DNA from: JALZCH01 sp036387135
GTDB taxonomy: Bacteria; Acidobacteriota; Blastocatellia; Pyrinomonadales; Pyrinomonadaceae
DNA: 64,000 nt
Reading direction: 5' to 3'
Assembly: GCA_036387135.1 (NCBI GenBank)
Contig: DASVUH010000071.1
Span: forward strand, 157,797-221,796
Both the position numbers and the translations under genes were made by a program. The notes under the pieces were generated by a model. It did not search any database. It saw only the letters and a program-made list of their open reading frames with translations, and was not told where the DNA came from. Shown here piece by piece: positions 55,276 through 63,553 of the stretch. Numbering within the stretch: the first letter of the stretch is position 1; every line of letters starts with the position of its first letter.

Positions 55276-55282
55276 ATTTTTC

Positions 55283-55392
55283 CCGCCAATGTTCTCGGTG
55301 TCGGCTGGCGGATTTGTTTTTACAGCCGATTGCTGCTGTGCCGACGCGGAGTGAACAAGGAGAAAAACAATGATTGCTGGTAAAACACGCAT
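55283..55392 (-). pseudogene. Signal-peptide stub, probable remnant of a small exported protein
   Basis: From an ATG at 55392 the minus strand reads MRVLPAIIVFLLVHSASAQQ, a textbook signal peptide, then about 16 polar residues before entering the terminator hairpin and the antisense of the MBL-fold gene. The rest of any gene is missing. A very short secreted peptide is a less likely alternative. Confidence 0.4.
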
Positions 55393-55411
55393 AATTTCTC
55401 CGGCAGCCTCC

Positions 55412-57985
55412 TCAATCAATTATTTTAACGACAATTAAAGTCATATCGTCGTGCTGTTTCGCTCCCGCTGCAAAACGGTCGGCTTCTTCGATTAAGTATT
55501 GGAGCATTTCCTCAGAAGACAAATTAATTCGCTCGCGGATTGCTTCAATCATTTGTTCTTCACCCCATTCTTCCTCAGCCGGATTCATCGCCTCCGAAAT
55601 TCCGTCGGTAAAACCGACGAGCAAATCGCCGAGGCGCATTTCGATTTCGCCTTGTTTATAAAAAATAAATGCGGGCGGCAGCATTCCGACAACCGCGCCG
55701 CCTTCTTCGAGGCGGACCAGCTCGCCGTCTTTTCTGAACAAAAACGGCGGATTGTGTCCGGCGTTGACATAAGCGAATTTGCCGGTTTTCCTGTCGTATT
55801 GACCGTAAAAAAACGTGGCGTAGCGATTTGAGGTTGAAGCGTCGTAAACGAGCTTGTTGACCTGGCTCATCAGCGCCGCCAAATCGTCGCCGTAGTGAAT
55901 CGCCTGCCCGCGCAGGCTGGCTTGCAAGCTCGCCATCAAAAGCGACGCCGCGATTCCCTTGCCGGACACATCGCCGATGGCGATTCCGAATTTGTCATCC
56001 GACAATTCCAAAAAATCGTAATAATCCCCGCCGACGCCCAAAGCCGGACGACAAGCGCCCGAATAATCCAAGCCTTCAATATGCGGTAAATCCTGCGGAA
56101 ACAATCTTTCCTGCACTTCTTTGGCGATCTCGACTTCGCGGTTGAGACGTTCGCGCTGCACGGCTTCGGCGGCGATTGTTTCGGTCAGGTGGCTGTTTTC
56201 GAGCGCCAGCCCGGTTTGCGCGGCGACCGAACGCAGAAGACGTAAATCGTTTGATGTATAAGGCGCGTCCGACCGTTTCGGACTCAAGCTGATAAAACCC
56301 GACAATTTTTCTTTGACGCCGACGGGCAGAAGAAGCTGCGAATTTAAAGTTTTTAAGATTTGGCGCTCGTCGTCAGCCGCTTGCCGGTTAACCCAGTTTT
56401 CCGGGTCGTCCGCGTAGATCGTGAGCGGCTCGTTTCGTTTTAAACGCTCGATGAGCGCGTCGTTTTCCGAGAATGAAACCAACGGAACGCCGTCGAAGCC
56501 GAGCGCGTAGGCTGGATGAAATCCATCGCCGTTTTTGAGTAAAAGCGCGACTTGCGGAACGTGCAGACTTTCGGAAATTCGGTGCGAAACGGTTTCCAGA
56601 AGCGGTTTCGTTTCGACCATCATCCGCACGTCTTCGCTCAAATCCGAGAGGATTTGCTCTGCATTATAAGCCTCGCGGAAAAATCGGCGGTCAATCCAGA
56701 GCTTAAATCGTTCCGAGCTTTTGGTAAATAAAAATGTTAATCCGATGAGCGCGATAAAGATCGGAATCTGCCAGAGCAGACTGAGCTGACCGATAAATGG
56801 GACGATTGCAACGAGGGCGACAATCGGAAGCAAAATTTGCAAAACGGCGACCGTATTTTTCGCCAGCGCGTATTGCAAGCCTTGCCGCACGACGACGCTC
56901 ACGTCCATCGCGCGCTGCACGACAATAACGTAAGCCATCGTAATAGGAAAAAGTGGAATCGCCAGAATCGCCGCCAGTGCCCACCAAAACGGCACAATAT
57001 CGAAAAACGAGCCTTTGCTGCCGGTCGCCAGGCTGTACAAAACAACCGAAAACGGGGGTAGCATTGCGGCGGTTGTTCCGGCGAGCATTACTCGCAGACG
57101 GCGACGCGAGTCCGGGTTTTCAAGCGTCCCGGATTTGACTCCGACCGCGGCGAAAAACAAGCTGATCGCCAAAATGTTGATAATGCCGCCGATTTTGTCG
57201 TAAGCGTGGTCGAGCGATTTAATCGCTTCGGGCGGGTTAACCTTCAAAAATATTTCCGTCAAATCGAACAGCATCAAAATCAGTTGAAACAAAAGCGGCG
57301 CGATCAATATCCATTTCGCCCAAGGAAAGCGGCGGTCGAGCGATAAGCGTTCGGGAAAATAAATGCCGAAAAGAAACATCGCCAGCGCCCAGGTGTTAAA
57401 GAAAATGATGCGGTAAAAACCGAAAATCGTGCGGTCGGGATAACCCTCAAATGCAGTCGAGCTGATGCCGAGCAGCAATAATAACAGCAGCCACGCCACA
57501 AAATCGCGCGGGCGCACCGCGACCACCCAAAAACCGAGCAAAATGCAGATGGTCGGCAGAAAATAAGTATAAAGCACTGTAATCAGAGATTGGCTGTAAT
57601 AACGGAAGTTTCTGTCCGCGGCTTTCTTGAGCGTCACGGCGACTTCGCGCTGCTCGGTCGCGCCATTTTCGGTTTGTCTCGAAAACAAAAAGCGAGCTGT
57701 TTGTTCTGGCTGCAAGCTGGTGATTTCTCGATAAAAATCTGTCTCGTTCTCGAAAGTTTTGCCGTTGATTTCGACGATTCGGTCGCGCAGGCGAACGCCC
57801 GCGCTCTCGGCTTCGGGCGTGACCGCAAGAACTGCGCCGCCGGTGTAGGTAAACGGCAGCAAATTCAATTTCGAGACGATCTGACTGCGAAACCCGGCGG
57901 CAACGTAATGAAGCGTCAAAACCGTGCCGACGAAAAGGAACAACACGAGTAACGGAATGTAAAGTAAGCTCGGCTTTTTTTTCAT
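55412..57985 (-). CDS. SpoIIE/RsbU-type PP2C phosphatase with PDZ, membrane helices and GAF domain
   Basis: The ATG at 57985 is chosen because the upstream alternative at 58063 lies inside a terminator. The roughly 857-residue protein has an N-terminal helix, an extracytoplasmic PDZ-like domain (about residues 40-115; VTPEAESAGVRLRDRIVEINGKTF), six to seven helices (about 130-415), a GAF domain (about 470-610) and a C-terminal SpoIIE phosphatase domain with GGDYYDFLELSDDK, GDVSGKGIAASLLMA and GFTDGISEA. It would dephosphorylate an anti-sigma-factor antagonist in partner-switching signalling. No anti-sigma genes lie beside it. The PDZ/GAF parts suggest dual input. Confidence 0.9.
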   Translation of the reverse strand: MKKKPSLLYIPLLVLFLFVGTVLTLHYVAAGFRSQIVSKLNLLPFTYTGGAVLAVTPEAESAGVRLRDRIVEINGKTFENETDFYREITSLQPEQTARFLFSRQTENGATEQREVAVTLKKAADRNFRYYSQSLITVLYTYFLPTICILLGFWVVAVRPRDFVAWLLLLLLLGISSTAFEGYPDRTIFGFYRIIFFNTWALAMFLFGIYFPERLSLDRRFPWAKWILIAPLLFQLILMLFDLTEIFLKVNPPEAIKSLDHAYDKIGGIINILAISLFFAAVGVKSGTLENPDSRRRLRVMLAGTTAAMLPPFSVVLYSLATGSKGSFFDIVPFWWALAAILAIPLFPITMAYVIVVQRAMDVSVVVRQGLQYALAKNTVAVLQILLPIVALVAIVPFIGQLSLLWQIPIFIALIGLTFLFTKSSERFKLWIDRRFFREAYNAEQILSDLSEDVRMMVETKPLLETVSHRISESLHVPQVALLLKNGDGFHPAYALGFDGVPLVSFSENDALIERLKRNEPLTIYADDPENWVNRQAADDERQILKTLNSQLLLPVGVKEKLSGFISLSPKRSDAPYTSNDLRLLRSVAAQTGLALENSHLTETIAAEAVQRERLNREVEIAKEVQERLFPQDLPHIEGLDYSGACRPALGVGGDYYDFLELSDDKFGIAIGDVSGKGIAASLLMASLQASLRGQAIHYGDDLAALMSQVNKLVYDASTSNRYATFFYGQYDRKTGKFAYVNAGHNPPFLFRKDGELVRLEEGGAVVGMLPPAFIFYKQGEIEMRLGDLLVGFTDGISEAMNPAEEEWGEEQMIEAIRERINLSSEEMLQYLIEEADRFAAGAKQHDDMTLIVVKIID

Positions 57986-58051
57986 AAATTTTGGGGAAGC
58001 GAATATTAACGCATTATTTTCTACTCCAAAACACACGTTTTGGCAAAACAA

Positions 58052-58087
58052 AAAGGCAAGCATCTTTAAACGGTGATGCTTGCCTTT
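58052..58087 (-). terminator. Terminator of deoB
   Basis: aaaggcaagcatc (58052-58064) pairs exactly with gatgcttgccttt (58075-58087). On the minus strand it is followed by a T-rich run, just after the deoB stop. Confidence 0.85.
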
Positions 58088-58111
58088 GATAATTTTAGTT
58101 AAGCGGCGTTT

Positions 58112-59293
58112 TTAAATTGAGATTTCGTTTAGAAAACTTGTCCCGGCTTTTAAACGCAAACCGAAGTTTTCGCAGATTGTTTGCCCGATGTCCGCCAAAG
58201 ATTCGCGGATTCCCAAACCAACACCGGCTTTGGTGTTTTTGCCGAAAACAAGCAGCGGGACGTATTCGCGCGTATGATCCGAACCGCGAAAACCGGGATC
58301 GTTGCCGTGGTCGGCGGTGATGATTAATAAATCGTCATCGCGCATCGCAGTTTCGATTTCCGGCAGACGCGCGTCAAAATGTTCCAACGCGCGGGCGTAG
58401 CCTTCAACATCGCGGCGGTGCCCGTAAAGCATATCGAAATCAACCAGATTCGAGAAAATCAACCCGCGCGAGTTTTTGTTCAAAGCCGCGACGGTTTGAT
58501 TGATTGACTGATCGTTGTTTTTGGCTTTCAAATCTTCGGTGACGCCTGCGGAATCGTAAATCGAAGCGATTTTGCCGATGCAAATCACATCCAAGCCTTT
58601 TTCCTGCAAATTGACCAGCAAATTTTCTCGCGGCGGCGGCACGGCATAATCGTGACGGTTTTCCGTGCGGACAAAATTGCCTTCTTCACCTAAGAATGGA
58701 CGCGCGATTACGCGCCCGACGCGGTGTTCTCCGTCTAAAATTTTTCGGGCGGTTTCACAGATTTCATACAGCCGTTTGATCGGAATCACTTCTTCGTGCG
58801 CAGCGATTTGAAACACCGAATCCGCGGACGTATAAACAATCGGCTTGCCGGTTTCGATATGTTCGGAACCAAGCTCGGCGATAATTTCGGTGCCGGAAGC
58901 CGGAATGTTTCCTAGAATTCCGGGAACTTTGGTTTGACGGACGAATGTTTCTATAACTTCGGGCGGAAAGCCTTTCGGATAAGTCGGAAAGGCTTTTTCC
59001 ATAATTATTCCGGCGATTTCCCAATGCCCCGTCGTCGTGTCCTTCCCGTTCGAGCGCAAGGCGCATTTGCCGAAAGAGCCGCGCGGATTTTCAACCTCGG
59101 ATAAATCCGGCAGCGGGCGAATATTTCCCAAGCCCAAACGCTGTAAATTCGGCAAATAAACGGGGCGCGCGGCGAGAACGTGTCCCAAAGTATCCGCGCC
59201 CGCATCGCCCCAGCTTTCAGCGTCGGGCATCTCGCCGATTCCGACGCTGTCCAGAACAATCAATAAAATTCGTTTAAAACGTTCGCTGCTCAT
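58112..59293 (-). CDS. deoB: Phosphopentomutase DeoB
   Basis: The 393-residue enzyme of the alkaline-phosphatase-like superfamily starts with LDSVGIGEMPDAESWGDAGADTLGH. It contains the phospho-acceptor threonine region GKDTTTGHWEIAG (about residues 84-96), the family cap domain and C-terminal metal ligands in DHGNDPGF and SDHTREYVP. It interconverts (deoxy)ribose 1- and 5-phosphates in nucleoside salvage. The length and motifs match bacterial DeoB. No other deo genes adjoin it, and it has its own terminator. Confidence 0.96.
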   Translation of the reverse strand: MSSERFKRILLIVLDSVGIGEMPDAESWGDAGADTLGHVLAARPVYLPNLQRLGLGNIRPLPDLSEVENPRGSFGKCALRSNGKDTTTGHWEIAGIIMEKAFPTYPKGFPPEVIETFVRQTKVPGILGNIPASGTEIIAELGSEHIETGKPIVYTSADSVFQIAAHEEVIPIKRLYEICETARKILDGEHRVGRVIARPFLGEEGNFVRTENRHDYAVPPPRENLLVNLQEKGLDVICIGKIASIYDSAGVTEDLKAKNNDQSINQTVAALNKNSRGLIFSNLVDFDMLYGHRRDVEGYARALEHFDARLPEIETAMRDDDLLIITADHGNDPGFRGSDHTREYVPLLVFGKNTKAGVGLGIRESLADIGQTICENFGLRLKAGTSFLNEISI

Positions 59294-59727
59294 TTTTAAT
59301 ATTTCGTCGTGTTTGTTCGATAATATGTCATAACACGTCGAAAATAAACAAAAAGGAGAAAAAGGTACTGCCGATTCCCTTTTCTCCTTTTATTGGATAT
59401 TAAATTATTTGTTTTTAGCGCTTCCGCTGTTCCGTTATGAAACAGTAATGTTTCACTGATAGTACGTTTTTCAGACGCTAAACCGTTCGGCATACAAAGA
59501 ATGAGGAGATGTTCTTTGCAGCTTTGGTGTTAGCGAGCGCGTCGCGCAAAGTAAAATTCGAGTTCCCAAACCATCGTTGCTAATAATCTGTTAATGAAGT
59601 ACATATTTTCACTCTCCCGCAATCTAAAGTTTCAAACCACTTGCCGTGTTATAGCAATTTTGCTGCCACACTTTAAAGCGTAAAATCGTGCGAAAAAGTA
59701 TCAATTTATTTTCAGTTTATTTTCAGT
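59294..59727. other. Intergenic region between VWFA gene and deoB
   Basis: It holds the terminator-like hairpin at 59350-59392 and presumably the deoB promoter. The remaining sequence shows no open frame with a ribosome-binding site and no RNA gene. Confidence 0.45.
59350..59392 (-). terminator. Terminator-like hairpin downstream of the VWFA gene
   Basis: aaaaggagaaaaagg pairs with ccttttctcctttt, with one bulged base. On the minus strand it is followed by a T-rich run, 336 bp after the VWFA stop codon. Confidence 0.5.
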
Positions 59728-60909
59728 TTATTTTTCCGCCGTGTAACCTTCGCGCGCCTTAACCTGCGCACCGGCGGGAACGCCTTTGAGCTGAACCGAA
59801 ATGCGGCGAAAGCTGCCGTCGCGTTTTTGATTGTTCGAGTAGTAACCGAGGCTGTATTGTGTACCGATTTCGGTTGCAACCTGCGCAAATGCGGCGCGCG
59901 CTTCGCGTAATTCGTCAATCGGAAACGTCTTGCCGCCGGTGGCGCGAGCCAGGTTTTCCATTTCCGAGCGCGCCATTCGATACAGCTTGCGGCTGATGTC
60001 CATACGTTCAAACTGACCGAGACTGCAAAAATCTTCGAGCGGCGGCAGCGAGCCTTTGGCTTTCGGAACCAGCAATTTGCGGTAACGGCGAAGCTGGGTT
60101 TTGGAAAATCTGAGCGCCGTTCCGTCGTCGCAATCGCCAAGCACGCGCTCTTCGACGAAATCTTCAGTATTTAATTGAATAAAATATGTCGCCAAACCGC
60201 GTTCTCTGATGCGTTCTTCAGCGTCCTGAAACTCAATCACGCTCGTCGAATCAACTCCGTCGGTCAAAGCGACAATCGCGCGCCGCCCGCGCATTTCGGG
60301 TTTCGGATTTTCGTTGAAAATCTTATCGGCGATTTGTTCCATCGCTTCGTAAAAAGGCGTCCCGTTGCTGGTCTGAACATTTGCGAGCGCAGATTTCAAA
60401 GCCTCGCGGTCATCGGTCAATTCCGAAACAACGTCAACCGCCGCTTCGCGCTTTCCCGCAAAAACCGCCGATTTAAAAGCCGCAATCGCAACTTTATCGC
60501 CCGGACGCAAGGCGTCAATAAACACCTGCGCCGAACGCTGAATCAGATTTAACTCTGAACGAGTCGAGCCTGACGTATCGAGCAATAAAGCGATTTCAAA
60601 CGGCGCTTCGGTCGTCGCAAAGCTCTCGATTTGCTGCGGCACTCCGTTTTCGAGAACCACGAAATTGTTCGATTTAAGGCGCGCCAACGGCTTTCCGGCG
60701 CGGTCTGTAACAATCGCCGGGACATTGACCAATTCGGTTTCGACGCGCAAAACGTCATTGTCTTCTTCTACTGTTTCTGTTTTTGCGGGCGGCTGAGGTT
60801 TCGGCACATCTTTCGGTTTGCCGATTTGCGCTGAAATTTCCGCGCAAAACACGAAACATAAAACGAAAATTGCCGTCGCCTGCCAGATTTTTATTCGTTT
60901 GGGAATCAT
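59728..60909 (-). CDS. VWFA-related acidobacterial secreted protein
   Basis: The ATG at 60909 gives a 393-residue product; a GTG at 60927 is an alternative and neither has a clear Shine-Dalgarno. A signal peptide (to about residue 27, ISA/QIG) is followed by a short beta domain (VPAIVTDRAGKPLARLKSNNFVVLENG) and a von Willebrand A domain with MIDAS motif DTSGSTRSE (about residues 111-119), threonine in NGTPFYEAM and ALTDGVDS. The pattern matches the VWFA-related domain family typical of Acidobacteriota (TIGR03436). It probably mediates protein-protein contact in the periplasm or outside the cell. Confidence 0.9.
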   Translation of the reverse strand: MIPKRIKIWQATAIFVLCFVFCAEISAQIGKPKDVPKPQPPAKTETVEEDNDVLRVETELVNVPAIVTDRAGKPLARLKSNNFVVLENGVPQQIESFATTEAPFEIALLLDTSGSTRSELNLIQRSAQVFIDALRPGDKVAIAAFKSAVFAGKREAAVDVVSELTDDREALKSALANVQTSNGTPFYEAMEQIADKIFNENPKPEMRGRRAIVALTDGVDSTSVIEFQDAEERIRERGLATYFIQLNTEDFVEERVLGDCDDGTALRFSKTQLRRYRKLLVPKAKGSLPPLEDFCSLGQFERMDISRKLYRMARSEMENLARATGGKTFPIDELREARAAFAQVATEIGTQYSLGYYSNNQKRDGSFRRISVQLKGVPAGAQVKAREGYTAEK

Positions 60910-61255
60910 TTGCTTTGAGTAATACACGCTGCAAAATTAGATTCGGTTTCTTTATTTTGAGCCGCTTCGGTTCAGATAATAACCGCAAACGCCCGGCAAA
61001 TTAAAGTCGCCGACAGGCGGCTTGACAGATTGCGCCTCAGTTTTCTAGGATTAGGGTTCGTCGTTGAGGCAAATTCGCACACGGACGCTCACGGCAAAAT
61101 GCAAATTTGACAATCGAACATTTTAAGCAAGTAATAATCTTGCTCGCGCACAAAAATTAATCGGCAGGATGAATTCTTGCTCACAAAAGTTTGCGCGCCG
61201 GGTTCGCGTCGCCGGTTTGCTTCAACGGCACACGCGCAACGCACTCGAAAGAGAC
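60910..61255. other. Region upstream of tRNA-Val
   Basis: Two TTGACA hexamers (61022-61027 with TAGGAT at 61046, and 61107-61112 with TAATAA at 61132) are possible promoters for the tRNA gene. The first has an 18-bp and the second a 19-bp spacer. No open frame is supported. Confidence 0.35.
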
Positions 61256-61331
61256 GGGCATGTACGTCAATTGGTAGACAGCTTCCCTTACAAGGAAGAA
61301 GTTAGGGGTTCGAGTCCCTTCGTGCCCACCA
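61256..61331 (+). tRNA. tRNA-Val (anticodon TAC)
   Basis: The 76-nt cloverleaf has acceptor stem GGGCATG/CGTGCCC, anticodon stem CTTCC/GGAAG around the loop CTTACAA (anticodon TAC), T-stem AGGGG/CCCTT with loop TTCGAGT, and an encoded CCA end. It serves as the left flank of a degenerate duplicate at 62182-62255. Confidence 0.95.
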
Positions 61332-61824
61332 GTTTTTATAGATTTTTAATTCCCTATCTACCTTTTGTAGATAATTCCTTTCTTTTTTAATTTGTGTTTT
61401 AGTTTTAGAGCCTCCAACCCGGAAGGCTCTTTTTAGTTTGTGATATTTTATCCATCGCAAATTGGGTGTCAATTCATAGCAACTGAAAAGGCTGCAACTA
61501 ATAAAATAATTGCTAATTCAATCTTCTGACATTGACCTTCTTCAATAATCGGCGTATAAAATTTCTTATTAGCGAAACCCAAAATTTGCTAATCTCCAAC
61601 CGCAAAAAGTTGCCGTAAGCCTAAAGGGAAATCAATACAACAGAAGTTAAAGGAACTGTAATGGACGTAATCATTTACTAGACATCGGTCTTTTGATTGC
61701 TTTATTTCTTAATGAAATTTCGATGACGGCAATTCGCATCGAGAAGTAAAACTGTGCTTTTAGCAGTCCGACTAAACCTGTTGTTTGGGATTTCTACTTT
61801 CTTTCAAAGTTCGATTGCTCAAAT
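61332..61824. other. Sequence between tRNA-Val and the integrase remnant
   Basis: This AT-rich interior of the probable decayed element has no convincing gene. A loose hairpin with gagcctccaacccggaaggctc (61409-61430) directly follows the tRNA transcript and is probably its terminator. Confidence 0.45.
61409..61436 (+). terminator. Probable terminator after tRNA-Val
   Basis: gagcctcc and ggaaggctc pair across a short loop and are followed by tttttag. Confidence 0.6.
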
Positions 61825-62052
61825 TCAGTAATGATAGTTCAAAGCCAAAATTGAATATATGCAGATAATTAATTCAAAAATAGGGGTGTTGAGACTCTTA
61901 ATGTTCTTAACACAAGCAAATTGCGCCAATCCTGAACGAAATTCCGCCACTCGCCGGATGTCCCTCTGGTTGCCAGGCTCGTCGTTAAACCTAATTCTTG
62001 CATAAAATTTCCCGTTTCTTTCCAACACTGTTCCAGTGCATTCACTTGCCAT
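61825..62052 (-). pseudogene. Tyrosine-integrase N-terminal remnant
   Basis: The 75-residue frame begins MASECTGTVLERNGKFYARI and continues RFNDEPGNQRDIRRVAEF, the arm-binding N-terminal motif of phage and island integrases (G-x-V-x-x-x-N-G-K-x-Y-A-R-I-R). After about 40 residues the similarity is lost; core-binding and catalytic domains are absent. It lies just inside a degenerate tRNA-Val copy, the normal place for an island integrase. Confidence 0.6.
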
Positions 62053-62181
62053 TTTTGTCTACCATTTGGTTTGGCGGATAAGGAAACTTGAAGCTTACTT
62101 GACAATCAAAATGTAGAATCGCTATCTTAAACATTCGCAGTAGGTCGTGTTTTACCGACTTGCACTGATTTTTTAAGAATT

Positions 62182-62255
62182 GGGCATCTTGTAAAGGCTA
62201 AATTATGCCCTTACGAAGGAAGAGGTTAGGAGTCCGAGTCCCTTCGTGCCTACCA
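62182..62255 (+). pseudogene. Degenerate tRNA-Val copy (attachment-site duplicate)
   Basis: The 3' half (ggaagaggttagg, gtcccttcgtgcc, tacca) closely matches tRNA-Val at 61256-61331, and the first six bases gggcat also agree. The D-arm and anticodon stem no longer fold, so it is not a functional tRNA. Both copies are followed by gttt. Confidence 0.75.
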
Positions 62256-62303
62256 GTTTGAAAATTTGAGATTTCAAATTTGAGATTTGAAATTTTACGC
62301 TGC

Positions 62304-62381
62304 GGGATCGTAGTTCAGTTTGGTTAGAACGCCAGCCTGTCACGTTGGAGGTCGCGGGTTCGAGCCCCGTCGGTCCCGCCA
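62304..62381 (+). tRNA. tRNA-Asp (anticodon GTC)
   Basis: The 78-nt cloverleaf has acceptor GGGATCG/CGGTCCC, TAGTTCAG D-arm start, anticodon stem CCAGC/GTTGG around CTGTCAC (anticodon GTC), T-arm GCGGGTTCGAGCCCCGT, discriminator G and encoded CCA. The closely related E. coli tRNA-Asp layout fixes the 5' end at 62304. Confidence 0.95.
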
Positions 62382-63553
62382 CTAATCTCTTTATTATCAG
62401 TGTTTTTTGAGCCGTCATTTTGGCGGCTCTTTTCATTTTCGGGGGCTGTAGCCCGTTTTGTGCCAAATTCACCGCTATCCAGTTCATCCATCAGCTTTCC
62501 GGCTATCAATTCCGTCGTTTGCCGGGAGAATTCCGGCGAAAGATGTTTGTAACGTTCAAGCTCATCCGAACGGTGTCCGGTCATTTTCCTGATAATCGCA
62601 TCTGAGACGCCTTCAATAAAAAGCATCGTCGTCGCAAAATGCCGCAGATCGTGAATTCGCAAGTCCTTAATACTTGCCAAGTCCCGAATTCGGCGAAAGC
62701 GTTTTCCAATATCCCAAGCGTGCGGCTTTTGAAATTCCTCCACGTTGCGGTATTTGACGTTAGGGCGAGCTGGAAAGAGATATTCATGTTTTTGATAGCT
62801 CGGAAGTTGTTTTAACGCTTGAACGCAAAACTGCGGCAACGGAAGCCGGTTTGAACGGCGATTCTTACTATCCTTCTTTGGCAGAAAGATTGAGGGAAAA
62901 TCCACGTCCAGTTTTACGTCTTCCCACTTGCGCGACAAGATTGCTGTTTTTCGTAGCCCTGTACAAGCCGCAAGAATAATAAAACCTTGCAGTTCAAAGT
63001 CTTTTTCCTTCTGGCATTGCTCGATTAAAGCAGCCAGTTCCGAGACTTCGACGAATCTGTCACGAGCCTCGCGTTCAGGAATTTGGGGAATGACCTTAAC
63101 CGGATTATCGTCATACCGTTTCCAGTTGTTGGCGAAATTAAATGCGGAATTCAGAATCGTCCGGTAATGATTGACCGATGACGGCGAAAGCGTTTTTGAC
63201 AATTCTCTGAGAAAATCGTCAATCGTTTCCGGCATAAACTGTCTGGCTTTTAAACTCCTGAATTTATCAAGGCGATGCATCTTGTATTGAAATCCGCGTT
63301 TGAATTGACCGTGCCGCTCCCACCAGAAATCCAAAATCTCTCCGACGGTGATTGATTCGAATGCCCTGGTCGGAATTAGTTTGCGCTCGGCAACCAACGC
63401 GAGCCGTTTATCCAGAAATGCCTTTGCAATTTCTGGATTTGTAGTTTGAGCAGATTCCCTGATTCGTTTCCCGCTTTCGTCATAGTAAGTAATCCATAAG
63501 TGCGGGCTATTCTTTATGCGTTGGTAAACGCCTTTCGGTAGCTTGTTCTTCAT
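62324..63553 (-). CDS. Tyrosine-type site-specific integrase of a tRNA-Asp island
   Basis: The 409-residue integrase has an N-terminal arm-binding region (residues 1-60), a core-binding SAM-like domain (about 65-155) and a catalytic domain with Arg in AACTGLRKTAIL, HDLRHFATT (H-x-x-R), GHRSDELERYKHL with the His and the nucleophile tyrosine. Its last 19 codons lie inside the antisense of tRNA-Asp, so the attachment site overlaps the tRNA 3' end. The mRNA start has a strong Shine-Dalgarno aaggagg that is paired in a hairpin. It should catalyse integration and excision of an element extending beyond the right edge. Confidence 0.92.
   Translation of the reverse strand: MKNKLPKGVYQRIKNSPHLWITYYDESGKRIRESAQTTNPEIAKAFLDKRLALVAERKLIPTRAFESITVGEILDFWWERHGQFKRGFQYKMHRLDKFRSLKARQFMPETIDDFLRELSKTLSPSSVNHYRTILNSAFNFANNWKRYDDNPVKVIPQIPEREARDRFVEVSELAALIEQCQKEKDFELQGFIILAACTGLRKTAILSRKWEDVKLDVDFPSIFLPKKDSKNRRSNRLPLPQFCVQALKQLPSYQKHEYLFPARPNVKYRNVEEFQKPHAWDIGKRFRRIRDLASIKDLRIHDLRHFATTMLFIEGVSDAIIRKMTGHRSDELERYKHLSPEFSRQTTELIAGKLMDELDSGEFGTKRATAPENEKSRQNDGSKNTDNKEISGGTDGARTRDLQRDRLAF

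Noticed and set aside
55036..55419. Complete 127-codon minus-strand frame after the SpoIIE gene
   Set aside because: Only its first part looks like protein (a signal peptide). The remainder is a terminator hairpin and the antisense of the MBL-fold gene, so only a stub is reported.
62302..62380. tRNA-Asp beginning at gcgggat
   Set aside because: That register leaves no discriminator and CCA end. Starting at 62304 gives a full acceptor stem with G-CCA.
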